From Talpa occidentalis (taxonomy: Eukaryota > Chordata > Mammalia > Eulipotyphla > Talpidae): a stretch of 64,000 bases of DNA. The translations under genes and the position numbers were made by a program. Below are positions 12,664-24,590 of this stretch, in pieces (within the stretch, counting starts at the first letter, position 1; each line of letters begins with the position of its first letter). The DNA lies in the NCBI RefSeq assembly GCF_014898055.3, contig NW_023601104.1, positions 47,924,699-47,988,698 of the forward strand, in the 5' to 3' direction. The notes under the pieces were generated by a model. That model worked only from the letters and a program-made list of their open reading frames with translations. It was not told where the DNA came from and made no database searches.

Positions 12664-13129
12664 TCTAGATGTCTTTTAATGGATAGCTGGAGGCTCTGGG
12701 GATTACCTGGGCCTATAGAACTCTATAGCATTTGACTTTGACTAAATTACAACTCTGTAGCGAAAGGTTAACTTTTTGAACATTGGTAGTAAGCAAATCA
12801 TTCCTGTTCATAAAATGTAAAATTGTGTCCAATGGAATGCAAATGATCATTATTCTGTGGATACTAAACATTCCTTCCCCACCCCCAGTTTTGCATCCAT
12901 TTGTAAATTCACTCCAACATTCCTGATAGACCATAAATGTGTAGCCCCTTGAGTTCTTTCTTTTTGGAAAAAATCAACTTTTAAAATTTAGAATAGATTT
13001 AGATTTTTAGAAAAGTTACAAAAATAGTGCAGTTTTCTCATTTACCTTTCACCCAATTCCCCTAATGTTGACATCTCAAATTACTATGGTATATTTGTCA
13101 CAGCTAAGGAAGCAGCTCTGGCACTTTTT

Positions 13130-13550
13130 AAATTTTTTTTTTTGGCAGTAACATTGGCTTACAACATTGTATATGATTCAGAGGTGTAGGATAACACTCC
13201 TTCAGAATCTATTACTATAGCATACTCACCAAAACAACCATAGTCCTCCATGATAGTCCTTTGAGCAACTCCAAATTTTGCTCTCCACCTTCTCCTCTCC
13301 CACTTTGCTAGCTTCAATTCTATAGTCAGATTTCTAGGTTAAGTTATTGGTTTGCTTTTTGTCTGATCCTTTGTTACGTTTCTCTCTCTTCCACATGTAA
13401 CTGAAATCAATGTTATTTGTCATCTTCTTTCTGACTTGTTTTGCTTAGCATTATCTACTCCAATCCCATTCATATTTTCTAAAATGGCAATTACTCATTT
13501 TTCATAGCTGAGTAGTATTCCAGTATGTATATAACCTCATTCATTAAACT
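13130..13550 (-). mobile_element. Old L1 3'UTR fragment
   Basis: Phrases such as ACATTGGCTTACAACATTGT, TTTGTTACGTTTCTCTC and GCTGAGTAGTATTCCAGTAT are the reverse of an L1 3' end. Poly(T) at 13128-13142 marks its tail. Confidence 0.75.
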
Positions 13551-15535
13551 CCATACTTTATATTTTATTAGTTTTTCTCTAGATCCTTTTCCCCTGTATC
13601 CCATCCAGAATGTCATGCTACATTTAGTCATTAGGTTTCCTTAAATTGTCACACCCTCTGACTTTCCTTGTTTATGATGACATAACAGTTTTCAGTCATG
13701 TAAATTGAGGCAGTTGTTCTATTGGAATTTGATGTTTTATTTTTTCTCATGATTAGGTAGGGGATATAGGTTTTTGGAGGGAGATCACAGAAGTGAAGAG
13801 TCTTTCTTATTATAGCATATCAAAGGTATATGCTGTCAACATGTCTTATTTACTGATGAGTTAACCTTGATCACCTTGCTAATGTAGTGTTTGCAAAGTT
13901 TCTCCATTGTAAAGTTAGACCTCCCTTCCTCTTCCCTAATTTACTCTTTGGAAGCAAATCAATAAACACAGCCCATTCTCAAGGGGTGGGGAAAATCTGC
14001 AAGGTACTTGGAGCTCTTCAGTACAGGGGATTTGAACTTTCTTTTGAACTGCTTGTGATATATTACTGGTTCCTTCCTTATTGAGTTAAATATTAATGAA
14101 AAATCTTTGACACGTGGATTTTATATTTGTGTGAGACTTGTGATTTTATTCTCTTTTAAAAATTATCCTGTCTTACATTTATACCAAGAAATGTCATGGG
14201 AATTATTTCTTGTATAGTTTTTTGAAATCCATGAGTAAGTGCCATAAACAAATACGTTATCTTGAAAAGATATTGAATATTATTTATAGTCAAAGAGAAA
14301 AATATAAATTATTTTTGTCACACTGACAACACCAGTCAGGGTTTCATCAGCAATCAAATAACACACACAATATAGGGCAACTTGAGAAACTTCATTTACA
14401 AAACACTTTAAAAAAGGCTGGGTGTAGGGCCTCCCTGGTGGTGCAAGGTATTAAATCTCAGCACTGTGAAGCTATCAGCAGCCACTGCAGCACGAGTTCA
14501 ATTCCTGGCCAGAGAGCTGACCCACATGGCACAGCAGACCTCTCCTGTCTCTCCCCCTGCTCTCCTCAGCAGTATATTTCAGTCAATCTGCCTGTTCTGC
14601 TCCCCACTCTGTCTCTCATGAATCCTCTCACCACCACCCCCACCACCTCTGGCCTACACCCCAGCCCTTGTATGAATAAATAAATAAATCTTAAAAAAAA
14701 AAAGGCTGGGTGTAGGGGAGTCACATGGGGGGTAGAATAATAACCCAGGATGTTACTGACCTCAAAGAGTGTGTCCTTTCCCCTCTAAAGAAAGAGCTCA
14801 ATGGAGAGCACTAGGTGTAGTTGAACCAGGCAAGGCTTCCACATGAGGGAAGCAGTGCTAGAAGGGGAATTTAGCTTGGCTCCTCCAGGAGAATTAAGAA
14901 GAGATATTTAAAGGGTAAGTCCATGAGGTGGGGAGGAGAACAATATCGTAGCTTGTTCTGGGTTGGGCTACAACTGGGCATGTGCAGACAGGTTACATTC
15001 CTCTGTACAGTGGGGTTTGGCCTTCTCTTTCCACTGTCGGGCCTAGGGGAAATTTCCCCAGCCCCATCTGTGTTCTCTGTGGTTGGATAAATTCTAAAAA
15101 GTGATGAATCAGATGAAGGATATTTATCCTGTGTGTAGGGAACTGAGGCATCAAGGAGAGGAGGGTGACTTTACATGACAGACAAGAAGAGGGTACCTCA
15201 TCCTTACCCTGAGAAGAAGAGGATCTTAGATGGAAAGGGCATTTGCAATTTGGGATGTGGAATGATGGGAGTAGGAACTAGTCAAACCAGTCACCACTCA
15301 CCTGGCTGCCATAAGACTCTGGGATCAGGAAGACTTTATGGATACTGGGGAGACTGCATTTTTCTATGATTAGTCTGTTTATGCCCATTTTGTTGTTACT
15401 TATACATTGTTCTGCTCATGCTGTGTGCCCATTAGCATTGGGGGACACAGCATGGGTTTACGAGCAGCCCAGATCATTATGTAACCTCTGGAGTTATGAA
15501 ATATCAGACACATGTACTCTCTCCTCTGGAGAAGA
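13551..15535. other. Intergenic, no gene seen
   Basis: Contains one SINE (14427). The GC content rises after 14700, and the sequence leads into the LTR cluster at 15.5 kb. Open frames of 60-110 codons here show no family signature. Confidence 0.55.
14427..14697 (+). mobile_element. SINE, older subfamily
   Basis: GGGCCTCCCTGGTGGTGCAAGG head and a TGAATAAATAAATAAATC tail. GGCTGGGTGTAG occurs on both sides (14416 and 14704). Confidence 0.92.
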
Positions 15536-15539
15536 GATA

Positions 15540-15885
15540 AGTGAAAGGTTCGGCGCGGTAAAGAAAAGGAGAGCCAGGCTAAATTTCTCAAAGGCAGGGA
15601 AAATTTACTGCGCCCCGGGCATACCTCACGGACCCAAGATGGGGGTCAGTGAAGCCTCGCACGTTGTCAGGAGGAGGCAGGCTTTTATAGGGTGAGGAGA
15701 GGTCAGGTGGGAGACTGGGCTCGTATGGTGGGAAAAAGTTTGTAGGGGCGCGGGGGAGTTTCTTTGTCTAAGAAAAGATTTGTAGAGTTGGGGAGATTCA
15801 TTGTCTGATACCTCTAGGCAGGCTTCCGCATTCCTGTTCCCAGGTGGGCTTCCTGGTGGGTTTTTGCATTCCGGCCTCCTGCATG
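15540..15885 (-). mobile_element. Probable second LTR, different family
   Basis: On the minus strand there are repeated GGAATGC..AAxCC(C)ACC units (U3-like, 15800-15880), a CCCTATAAAAGCC TATA box at about 15682-15694, a CpG-rich R/U5-like stretch, and an end at ACCTTTCA near 15542. This is the architecture of a gammaretroviral type of LTR. Boundaries are approximate and no duplication was found. Confidence 0.5.
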
Positions 15886-15891
15886 AACCTT

Positions 15892-16291
15892 TGTAAAGTC
15901 AGGACTGGACCAGTGCAGGTTTTCTGATCCCATGCAGACCGGGTAAAGGAGGAGTCAGAGTCCTCAGTGGGTTTTTTGCAGGTCTTTTATTGGGGTTCAC
16001 CAGGCACATGGCAGGCAGGGGTGCCGGGGGGCCGGGAGGTTGGCAGGCCTCCCAGCCCCCAGCAAATCCTCACTCTATCTGGGCTCTCTGGTGATCTCGG
16101 CTTCTCTTTCAGCTTCTGCTGCTTCGGCTTCTACTGGCATCCCTGTGACACCACCCTTAAAAGCACAGTCTTAGCACAGGTGTACCCACTCCAGGTGCCC
16201 GCCATCAGGCATGCATTCAGGATCACAGGGTTCCCTCATCTATCCTGATGGTGGGAGGGCAGAAAAGCCTGATTTTTTACCTTACCCTACA
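15892..16291 (-). mobile_element. Solo LTR, 400 bp, with 5-bp target duplication
   Basis: On the minus strand it begins TGTAGGGTAAGG and ends CTTTACA, so the ends are TGTA...TACA. ACCTT flanks it (15887-15891 and 16292-16296). A CAATAAAAGACC polyadenylation signal is at about 15985-15996. No retroviral coding sequence adjoins. The sequence around GTAAAGGAG, TTTTATTG and GGCAGAAAAGCCTGA is shared with 50458-50837. Confidence 0.75.
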
Positions 16292-16296
16292 ACCTT

Positions 16297-18625
16297 TCAA
16301 TAAGATCTTCAAAGATTGCTTAAAATCTGGTCTCAGACTCTCTTCAGAGTCTTGTCCTTAGGGCTGGTTCCCTTGTGCAAGCAACTGAACACTCTTCATT
16401 TGGGGTTTACAACATGCTTGTTAATAACCTACAACTAGAAAAGGTGCCCCTAAATGACATTTTTCTAGGTCATAAAAGGGGGAACAATGATTGAGTCTCT
16501 GATTTGGAAAATGGCAGAAGCTTAGGACTGGACGATCTCTTCCTTGATTAGAGAAAGGTTAAGGATTTAGCAAGAACAGAAGCTTCTCAGCCTCAAGGGA
16601 TTTCAAAGCTCTTAACTCAAAATACTCTGCATGCCACAGAATTGTATGTTGAGAACAGTTCTAAGAATCTTAAGGTGGTCTTATTCAGGCAAATTTACCA
16701 CCAATGTGATCTTTTCCTCCCAATAGGGAAGAGGACTTATAAGGGGAGCCATGCCTAGAAAGCCTAAACTAAACCAAGCTGGGGAGACTGGCCTCAGCTG
16801 GAGAAGAGTGTGGCCCAAACAATTTGGCATAAACTGGATTTTCAGAGCCATACCACATCAAGGCGATTTTATTCTTAGAAACCACTGATTCTTCAGAATA
16901 CCTCTCAGTGTCTTTTCTCTTTATAGCATTTCCCATACATGTTATGCCTACAGGGTTTCCAAAATTTGCTGCTGGTTTGACTTTCAATACTAAGTTTCCT
17001 TCCACTAGGTTGCAATCAAGTCTAAAACTCTTGAGTCCTGTGTTTAGCTGCACTCTGCTGGCATGGAGCTGATTAATTTCCATTAACTTGTGAATGAAAC
17101 TTAACCTTTTTAAAAGGTATATTTGCATTTTAATAGCAGTCCCTTAACACAAATTAATCTCTAATTGGTACAATGTGTGAGTTACTTTTTATGAAAAAAG
17201 GAGGGGGAATTACTCCTTCAATTTCTAAGTTTAAAAGAGTTGCTACTCTCAGAGCTTCTGGATTCTCACCTTCCAGTCATTTCTCAGCACAATACAATTA
17301 TACTTCTCTTCCTGAAGGTAATCACTCTTCTCACAAGCTTTTGAGGTTAAATTCAATGGGCATATTTCATTCCTCTTCTTTAGCCATTCCACATGCCCTA
17401 TGTCTTGAAAAGTTGCCTTCCCTGACAGGCGACATGGTTTTCCTTCTCTCTCTCTTCTAAAGTTTTCTATGTGGGACCACCTCCTCTGCTTACCTCTGAA
17501 GGTGTTTTCCCTAAGGCTCAGCTTTGGTCCTCAGTTTTCTCACTGTGCACACTTGCCTGAGGCTATGTCTCTGCTCTTTTCAGTTACCATTCATTCATTC
17601 ATCCATTCAATATTTAGGTATTGGGTGACTATGTTGTGCCAAATACTTTTCTAAGCAATGTGGATATAGCAGTAAACAAAACCACACTCATAGAGAATGG
17701 AAAAAGGCAAATAATGCACAAAATAAATGTAATCTAATCTAACATCAGGTGGGGTTAGGGGTATGAAGAGAAACAATTACTAATTTAAAACAGAACTGGA
17801 TAGGGTGCTTGGGAGGCCTCATGGACATATGACACTTTAGCAGAGTCTGTATGAAGTAGGAATTTATGTACATGTCTGTAAGTTTCTAACATCTTGAGCT
17901 TCAGAGCTCCTTTATCCAAACACCAATATCCTACCTGGCTGTTATTCAGGCACCTGAAAGTTATGTCCAAGACAACTCATTATCTTTAGCTGACCTTTTT
18001 TTCTTTTTCTAGTGTTCCCTATTTCTGTAGATGGCATCACCATCTGTCTCCCAAGACAGAAATATCACATTCTATCCATCATCCACATTTTACTTCGGAA
18101 AATTCCTACATTATGATGATTCCTTTTCTGCCCATGAAAAAATCAGAACTTAGCTTCCCTGCCTCCTTCTCGGCTAGGATGCAGGCATGCCAATTAGATA
18201 CTCTCATGTTAAGATGGAATTTGGAGGTGAGCCATGTGAATAAGCAGGCTCCACATAAGACCTCCATTTTCTTGATGTTGGTATTGGCAGAGCTTTCAGG
18301 CACAGCAGAGTTCAAGATACAGAAGTGGTATTGGTGGAGTAGCAGTTGCAGTAAAATCAAGTTGTTGGAAATTTGGGCTCAGTGGCAGCAGTAGTAATAG
18401 TTGGTATTATATACTGAAATAGAGAACATCAATGATGGATCCTGAAATGGATAGTTTTGTGGTTTGTACTAGTCCTGGGAGTTTAGCTGTGAATGTTTCT
18501 CTAGTCATTCCTGTGATTCTGTGAGCTCCTTAAAATCCTTTAATAAATCAACTCTTAGTTAAACTGGCCAGATGAAGTCTATTGTTTGTAATCAAAAGTG
18601 CTAATCGATACAGGAGTCATCATCA
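16297..18625. other. Intergenic, with an unassigned open frame
   Basis: Includes the unrecognised 119-codon frame on the minus strand at 16769-17128 and an ancient repeat start near 17580. No exon with convincing splice sites was found. Confidence 0.5.
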
Positions 18626-18629
18626 ACTT

Positions 18630-19020
18630 TCCTCTCTTCCTTGACACCTCAACCAGAAGAATATACTAGACAAGATCTTTAGTTTTCCCTATCCCCACTG
18701 CCACTTTCTTAGTTCAGTACACATCATATGTTACCTGGATTCCTGCAACACTGTCCCATTTGATCACTCACCTCAAATTTGGATCTCTCCACCATGGCAG
18801 CCAGAGTCATCTTTTAAAAATACAAGTCTAATTCTATTACTTTTTGACTTAAGACCCTTCAGTGACTCCCTAAAACTCTTAGGATAAGGTCTAGGATGGA
18901 GTCCAAATGCCTTAATATGGGCCTTTGGGATATCTAGTTCTGGCTGACCTTTCTAGATCATTTTGGCTTTGCCTACTTCTCACACCTCTGCTCCAATCAT
19001 ACTCTTTTCTTACTCTGGCC
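18630..19020 (+). repeat. L2 LINE fragment
   Basis: GCCAGAGTCATCTTTTAAAAAT, GACCCTTCAGTGACTCCCTAAA, AGGATAAGGTCTAGGATGGAGTCC, in pieces, follow the L2 3' region. Confidence 0.7.
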
Positions 19021-19356
19021 TATCAGGAATAGATCCCCTGGGATCCTATTAGAAATATGGAATCTCAGGCCTACTCTAGACTGACTGAATTAGAAGCAGG
19101 ATTTTAGCATGATTATTGGGTGATTTATACACATATTTAAGTTTAGATAGTGCTGCTGTGTAGCTCTGTGCTCTTTTCCCTTCTCAGACTTTTATGGTAT
19201 CTTTCCTTTTGTTGTATTGTCTTTCTTCTTTATATGTTTAATACTATTCAGCAGGGTTCATCTGGAAAATCTTCTCTGACTGCTGGAGACTGGTTTGTGG
19301 GTTTTTCCATGTTACCCTAAACATAGCACTTACTCTCTTGCACTATAATGACTACT

Positions 19357-19669
19357 TTTTTTTTTTTTTTTTTAAATAGAGGCATGCTTTATTTATTTAT
19401 TTATTTATTTGTTTGTTTGTTTATACATGTACTGGGTATAGTCAGAAGCGCGGGAGGGTGAGAGAATTCACCAGAGCCAGAGCAGAGAGCAGAGCAGGCA
19501 GAAGGACCGAAGCACACTGCTGAGGGGAGCAGCGGGCGGCAGGAGAAGTCTGCGCGCCATGTGGGACCCTTCTCTGGTGGCCGTAGCAGCCGGGGATCGA
19601 ACCGGCGCCGCAGAGGCCGCAAGCAGCTTCGCAACCCAGCGCTCAACCGCTGCGCCACCAGGGAGGCCC
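19357..19669 (-). mobile_element. Young SINE inserted at the tail of another SINE
   Basis: CATGCCTCTA tail type (read GAGGCATGC on the plus strand). CTACTTTG-like duplication at both ends. It lies directly before the older SINE at 19671. Confidence 0.88.
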
Positions 19670-19670
19670 T

Positions 19671-19949
19671 ACTTTGTTTTTTTAAAAAAGATTTATTTAT
19701 TTATACATACAAGAATTGGGGTACAGGCCAAAGTTGTGGGGGTTGAAAGGATTCACCAGAGACAGAGTGGGGAACAGAACAGGCAGATTGACTGAAATAC
19801 TCTGCTGAGGGTAGCAGTGGGTGAGTCAGGAGAGGTCTGCTGTGCCATGTAGGTAGCTCCCTGGCTGGCCGAGGACCTAACTCATGCTACAGTGGCTGTA
19901 GCCAGCTTCATAGGTAGCATCTTAACCCCTTGCACCACCAGGGAAGCCC
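19671..19949 (-). mobile_element. SINE, older subfamily
   Basis: Starts AAAAGATTTATTTATTTATAC and ends GGGAAGCCC. Its tail was used as target by the young copy at 19357. Confidence 0.88.
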
Positions 19950-20164
19950 ACAATAATTACCTTTTTACTCCTCTTTCGTTTCTGCTAAACAGGGGCTTTC
20001 TTATCTTGTTGGATTTTAGAGTCAATCTGAAAACTTTAAAATATACAAATTCCTGGTTCCTGCTCCAAAAGATTTTGGGTATAACTGACTTTGGTAAGTG
20101 CCAAGAGACTGGTATAAAAAAAATATCCTAGATGATTATAATTTGGAGCCAAATTCAGAACAAC

Positions 20165-20270
20165 TATACTAGACATTAAGTTCCTTAGGGACAGGGATTG
20201 TGACTTATTCACTATTTTAGTCTCAGAGCCCACTATAGTGCCTGGTATATAGACTACACTAGTAAATCAT
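20165..20270 (+). repeat. L2 LINE 3'-end fragment
   Basis: TTAAGTTCCTTAGGGACAGG, then ATAGTGCCTGGTATATAG, is the L2 3' terminus pattern. Confidence 0.65.
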
Positions 20271-21098
20271 TGCTGCCCTCAGTTTTCAGAAGTATGGGAT
20301 CAGCTTTGTGTTGTACATACAATCTGATCTTATATCATTTCCATTTTACATATGTTAGCATCTCGGCATTAAAACAAAGAGCCATTTCTGGAGAAAAGAA
20401 CTTGAGCTGGTGTTTGGAACATGACTGTAATCACTCTGTACTCTGTTCTTGAGACCATTTGAATTTGATGTAATGAAACATGATTACATAATTGAATGCT
20501 AAGAGTTTGGAAATGTTGTCTCCACATACCGATTCCAAATAGCAAATCCACTAATTCTTTGTATATGTAACTCTTGGGTCCTGGATATTTCAGTAATGGG
20601 GAGGTTGATAAAAATCAATACAGCTATAACAAGTAGCTTTTATAAAATTTAGCTATGGGAAGTTAAAAATAACATTTTGGGAGACTTTTCTTATGTTTAT
20701 ACCTTATTTTAAAATTTAAAGCATCTTCTTTAAAAAACCCTCTTAATAATATCTTAAATTTACTTTTTATTAAAGTGGTATTGTTTACAGCACTACAGGT
20801 TTCAGGTGTGCAGTTTCTCATCTCAGCAACTGAATTTTTCACACCACCTGCACTACCAAATTGCTTGGTCATCATGCGCCACCAACCAGTAAGCCCTCTT
20901 TTCCAGTATCCCCTCAACCCTTCAGCCCCAATTCCTTTCTGGTAAACACCAGAGCCTAAAGGTTTATTTTTGTTTTATTGATTCATTTGCTTTGTTTTTC
21001 ACATTCCACAAATGGGTGAAATCATAAAGCATTTGTCTTTCTCCTACTGAGTATAATTACCTCAAGATCCATCTGTGTTGTCACAAATGGCAACACTT

Positions 21099-21371
21099 GG
21101 GCCTCCCTGGTGGTACAGGGGTTAAAGACAGTGCTATCAAGCTATCACCAGCAACTACAGCAGTAGTTTGATCTCTGGCTATCCAGGGAGCTAACCCCCA
21201 TGGCAGAACAGACCTCTCCTGTGTCACCCGCTGCTGCTCCCCTCAGCAGTGTATTTCAGAGGACCTCCCTGTTCTGCTTCCCACTCTCTCTGGTGAGTCC
21301 TCTCATCCCCCACACCTCTGGCTTACACCCCAGTTCTGTATGCATAAATAAATCTTTAAAACAAAACAAAA
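21099..21371 (+). mobile_element. SINE, older subfamily, inside an old L1
   Basis: GGGCCTCCCTGGTGGTACAG head, TGCATAAATAAATC tail. It splits the L1 fragment at 20755-21540. Confidence 0.88.
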
Positions 21372-21420
21372 CAAAAAACATATGGCAAAACTCCATCTCT
21401 TTTTTATGGCTGGGTAGTAG

Positions 21421-21446
21421 TTGTGTGTGTGTGTGTGTGTGTGTGT
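21421..21446 (+). repeat. (GT)n microsatellite
   Basis: About 12 GT units within the old L1 3' region. Confidence 0.9.
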
Positions 21447-21789
21447 ACACAGTGCTATAATAAACATAGTACTATATAAAATATGTTTATAATAGTGCTA
21501 TAATAAACATAAAGGTGTACATATTTTTGAATTAGTGTTTTCATAATGATACCTTACACTTATGAAATGTTTTATTGAAGCCCAGAAAATTTGGATAATG
21601 GGTCCCGAATATAACACTAAATTAAAGACAAAGTTACTTAAATCTCCTAATTACAAATTAAAAGTCATTTTTTTCACTTTATATGTGGATGCTGACATTT
21701 TGTTGGCACTTCTGTTTGATTTTGCAGCCAAAAAGGTGACTTCCAGTTTCTCTAAGATTGTGTAGGTCTGGGCTACTCCTGACAGTGAT

Positions 21790-22000
21790 CTCCGACAGTG
21801 ACGATAGTGGTGAAGAGCCTGAGTTATAGCACCAGACTGCCTGGTCTTATAATATGGCTCTTCCAACTGCTTATTATATGGTCTTGGGCACGTGTTTCAA
21901 TTTCATAGTCTGTAAATAAGGATCATAGTGTGGTATAGTCACAGAATTGCTGTAGGATTAAGTGAGGAAGTTAGAATTATGTTCTGGGCATAGGTGTGAT
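21790..22000 (+). repeat. MIR SINE fragment
   Basis: GAGCCTGAGTTATAGCACCAGACTGCCTGG, in pieces, then GGTCTTGGGCACGTG and CATAGTCTGTAAATAAGGAT follow the MIR consensus from the centre outward. Confidence 0.7.
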
Positions 22001-23264
22001 GTCAATCTTTGTGAAATAAAAATATGGTCAATTCTACCAATGAATAGCTAATAGTCAATAGATATTCTATCTATAAAGTTTAATTGATACAGATGAAGAA
22101 ATTTAGGTCACAACGTATACACTCAGTCATTTTATACCTAGTCATTTTTCAAGTCACATACTGTGATTATCCATGTTGTGTTTCTGTTAAGTATCTTTTA
22201 TGGGATAGCAGTTGTTTATAATATTATAGAAAAGAAATAGCAGGATTGAAGGCTTCCTTCTGTCTTAGGGAGTTTACAATCTACAGAAAGATGGAAGACA
22301 CCACATAAAAAACCCCCTAAGAACTCCTTGTTTGTTATTGTAACAAGGAGGAGGCAGACAAAAGGCTATCTTTACAGCTTCTAGGTTTCCAAGATAGGAT
22401 TCTTGTTTCAAGGAGTTACATGTTCCATCCAATAATGTTCTTAAGTCCTGTATCATAAACCTCAATGGACTTGTCAGGGCCTGAGATGTGACTAGGAAGA
22501 AGCACCTAGCCCTGTGTTGCAGCAAAACTCAGAGTCACAGCTTGGTCTTCAATATGGCTTCTTCCTCTCTAGGAGATCTGTTCAGGCTCCAAAAGCTTGA
22601 AATAGGGGCCAACTATGAAAGCTTTCATCTACCTGAAGATTTTTGTCCTTCATATTAGCAGTAAGAGACCAAGTTTCCATTGCCTAGAAAAGCATGGAGG
22701 CCAAATCAATTAGAATTTCTAGGTCATCGAGCTACTAATACTTTTCTTCCCCCAAAAGTTAGTAATGAAAGTTAATTTCCCTTCCTTTCTGTAACTGCTT
22801 GTAATTAATATCCATTTTTGGGACTTTCTGAGTAGAATAAATGCCTGTGACTGGAAAGCTTTATGCAAAGTTAACTGGAGTATTTAAGGATTGTGTGCAC
22901 TGTGACCTAAATCTCTTCATTCTGTATCAATTAAACTCTATAGGCAGAACACTACTGATCGCTACCTATTTACTGGTAGAACTAACTAACTAAATAAAAG
23001 GTGATAGATCAGTGATACTATGTGGGTTTTACTAACTTAGGTGCTGTAATATATTGCAAACACCTGAAATAAAACTTGAAAAGTTGAAGACAAATTGACA
23101 TTGTTATTGCTATTTTAAAGTTAAATATAGTAGCACATCACCTAGACCTATTCTTAAATATTTATAACTGTCTTTATCCCATATTTCTGAGAAAATTTAA
23201 TCTCTAGGTGTTGAATAGAGACATTTATGATATCTTTATATTTAACACTAAAGCAATACCTTAC

Positions 23265-23302
23265 CATGGAGATGACAAGATGAGTGCCTTGTCATCTCCA
23301 TG
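23265..23302. repeat. Perfect 15-bp inverted repeat with 8-nt loop
   Basis: CATGGAGATGACAAG at 23265-23279 is followed after 8 nt by its exact reverse complement at 23288-23302. It is not part of any recognised repeat. Confidence 0.95.
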
Positions 23303-23342
23303 TTAAATTTTGTCCATATCAATTAAGTTAATAGCACCTAAG

Positions 23343-23376
23343 TTTTCTAGAAGATTCTGTTTTCTAGAAGATTCTG
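23343..23376 (+). repeat. Exact 17-bp tandem duplication
   Basis: TTTTCTAGAAGATTCTG occurs twice without spacer at 23343-23359 and 23360-23376. Confidence 0.95.
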
Positions 23377-23443
23377 TGACAGAAAATTCAGATCAATGGA
23401 TTGAAATTCTGATAGCCTCAAAAATCAAAGGTTGTAGGGGGTC

Positions 23444-23712
23444 GGCTTCCCTGGTGGCACAAGGGGTTAAGTTGTAGCACTGTGAAGCTATCCACAGCCA
23501 CTGCAGCATGAGTTCAATCCCCAGCCAGGGAGCTGACCCACATGGCACAGCAGACATCTCCTGTCTTGACCACTGCTCCCCTCAGCAGTGTATTTCAGCC
23601 AATCCACCTGTTCTGTTTTCCACTCTGTGTCTGGTGAATCCACTCACCCTCTGCACCTCTGGCCTGTATCCCAGTTCTTGTATGCATTAATAAATAAATC
23701 TTTTAAAAAAGT
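23444..23712 (+). mobile_element. SINE, older subfamily
   Basis: Head GGCTTCCCTGGTGGCACAAGG, tail TGCATTAATAAATAAATC. Flanks show AAATCAAAGGTTGTA and AAGTCAAAACTTGTA, a decayed duplication. Confidence 0.88.
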
Positions 23713-23769
23713 CAAAACTTGTAAATCACATTTGCACACATTTCCCATTCATACTTAAAGGCTAAAAGT

Positions 23770-24415
23770 AATAAATGTTTGTAAGGATATGTGTGTGGAG
23801 AAACTGGAACTTTTATACAATGCTGGTGGGTATGTGACATGTTCTAGTCACTGTGGAAAAGTTTGCTAGTTTCTCCAAAAGTTAAACACAGAACTACCAT
23901 ATGACAGTAATTCAAAATAATTGAAAACCACAGCTTAGATACTGCACACTGTGTTCATTATAATTTTATTCACAGTAGTCAAAAGGAGGAAACAAGCCAC
24001 ATTTTCTTCAGCAGAAGAGAGAATAAGCAAAATGTTGGACATATATATACAATGAAGTATTATTTAGCTCTGAAAATTGAATTATGATGCATGCTGCAAC
24101 ATAGATCAACATCGAAAACATTATGCTAAGTAGAATAAACCAAATACAAAAGTAGAAATATTTTATCATTCTGTTTATAGGGAATACCTCCAATAAACAA
24201 ATTCATAGAGACAGGTATTGGAGGGCATGAGGAGATAGGGAAGGTGAAAATGAGGAAATATTGCTTCATGGCTACAGGGTTTCCCCTTGGGATGAACTAC
24301 AAGGTGGTGACTGTCACACAACCTTGTGAATGTAGTTAATGCCACTGAAATTTACACATGGTGAAAATGGCAAACGTTATGTTATATTGTGTTTTATTGC
24401 AATGAAAAAGAGGAA
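23770..24415 (+). mobile_element. Old L1 3' end
   Basis: ORF2 remnants (GGAGAAACTGGAACTTTTAT, ACTACCATATGACAG) lead into a 3'UTR with ACTACAAGGTGGTG and AATGCCACTGAAATTTACAC, ending in AATGAAAAAG. Heavily mutated. It lies just downstream of GPR33. Confidence 0.8.
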
Positions 24416-24590
24416 AATATTATATCTGCAGTATCACCTATTGATTACAGTCCTTTTAATATTAATGGAGCTTACTATAGTAAGCCTAGATATCTAAGTT
24501 GGGAATATAGTATACAAAAGCAGAAGATAAATCTTTGGAGATGTTAATTGACCAAGAGTTCATGTTTGCTCTGCAATCCAGAATCTAAAT

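Larger units (their letters stand above)
20755..21540 (-). mobile_element. Old L1 3' portion, split by a SINE
   Basis: Minus-strand L1 3'UTR and ORF2 end (GTTTACAGCACTACAGG, then TTGTCACAAATGGCAA, CTATAATAAACATA). A SINE at 21099-21371 divides it. The short GT array at 21421 replaces part of the usual ATATATATA region. Confidence 0.75.
22001..23440. other. Intergenic, no gene seen
   Basis: AT-rich. Holds the inverted repeat at 23265 and the tandem duplication at 23343. Confidence 0.6.
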
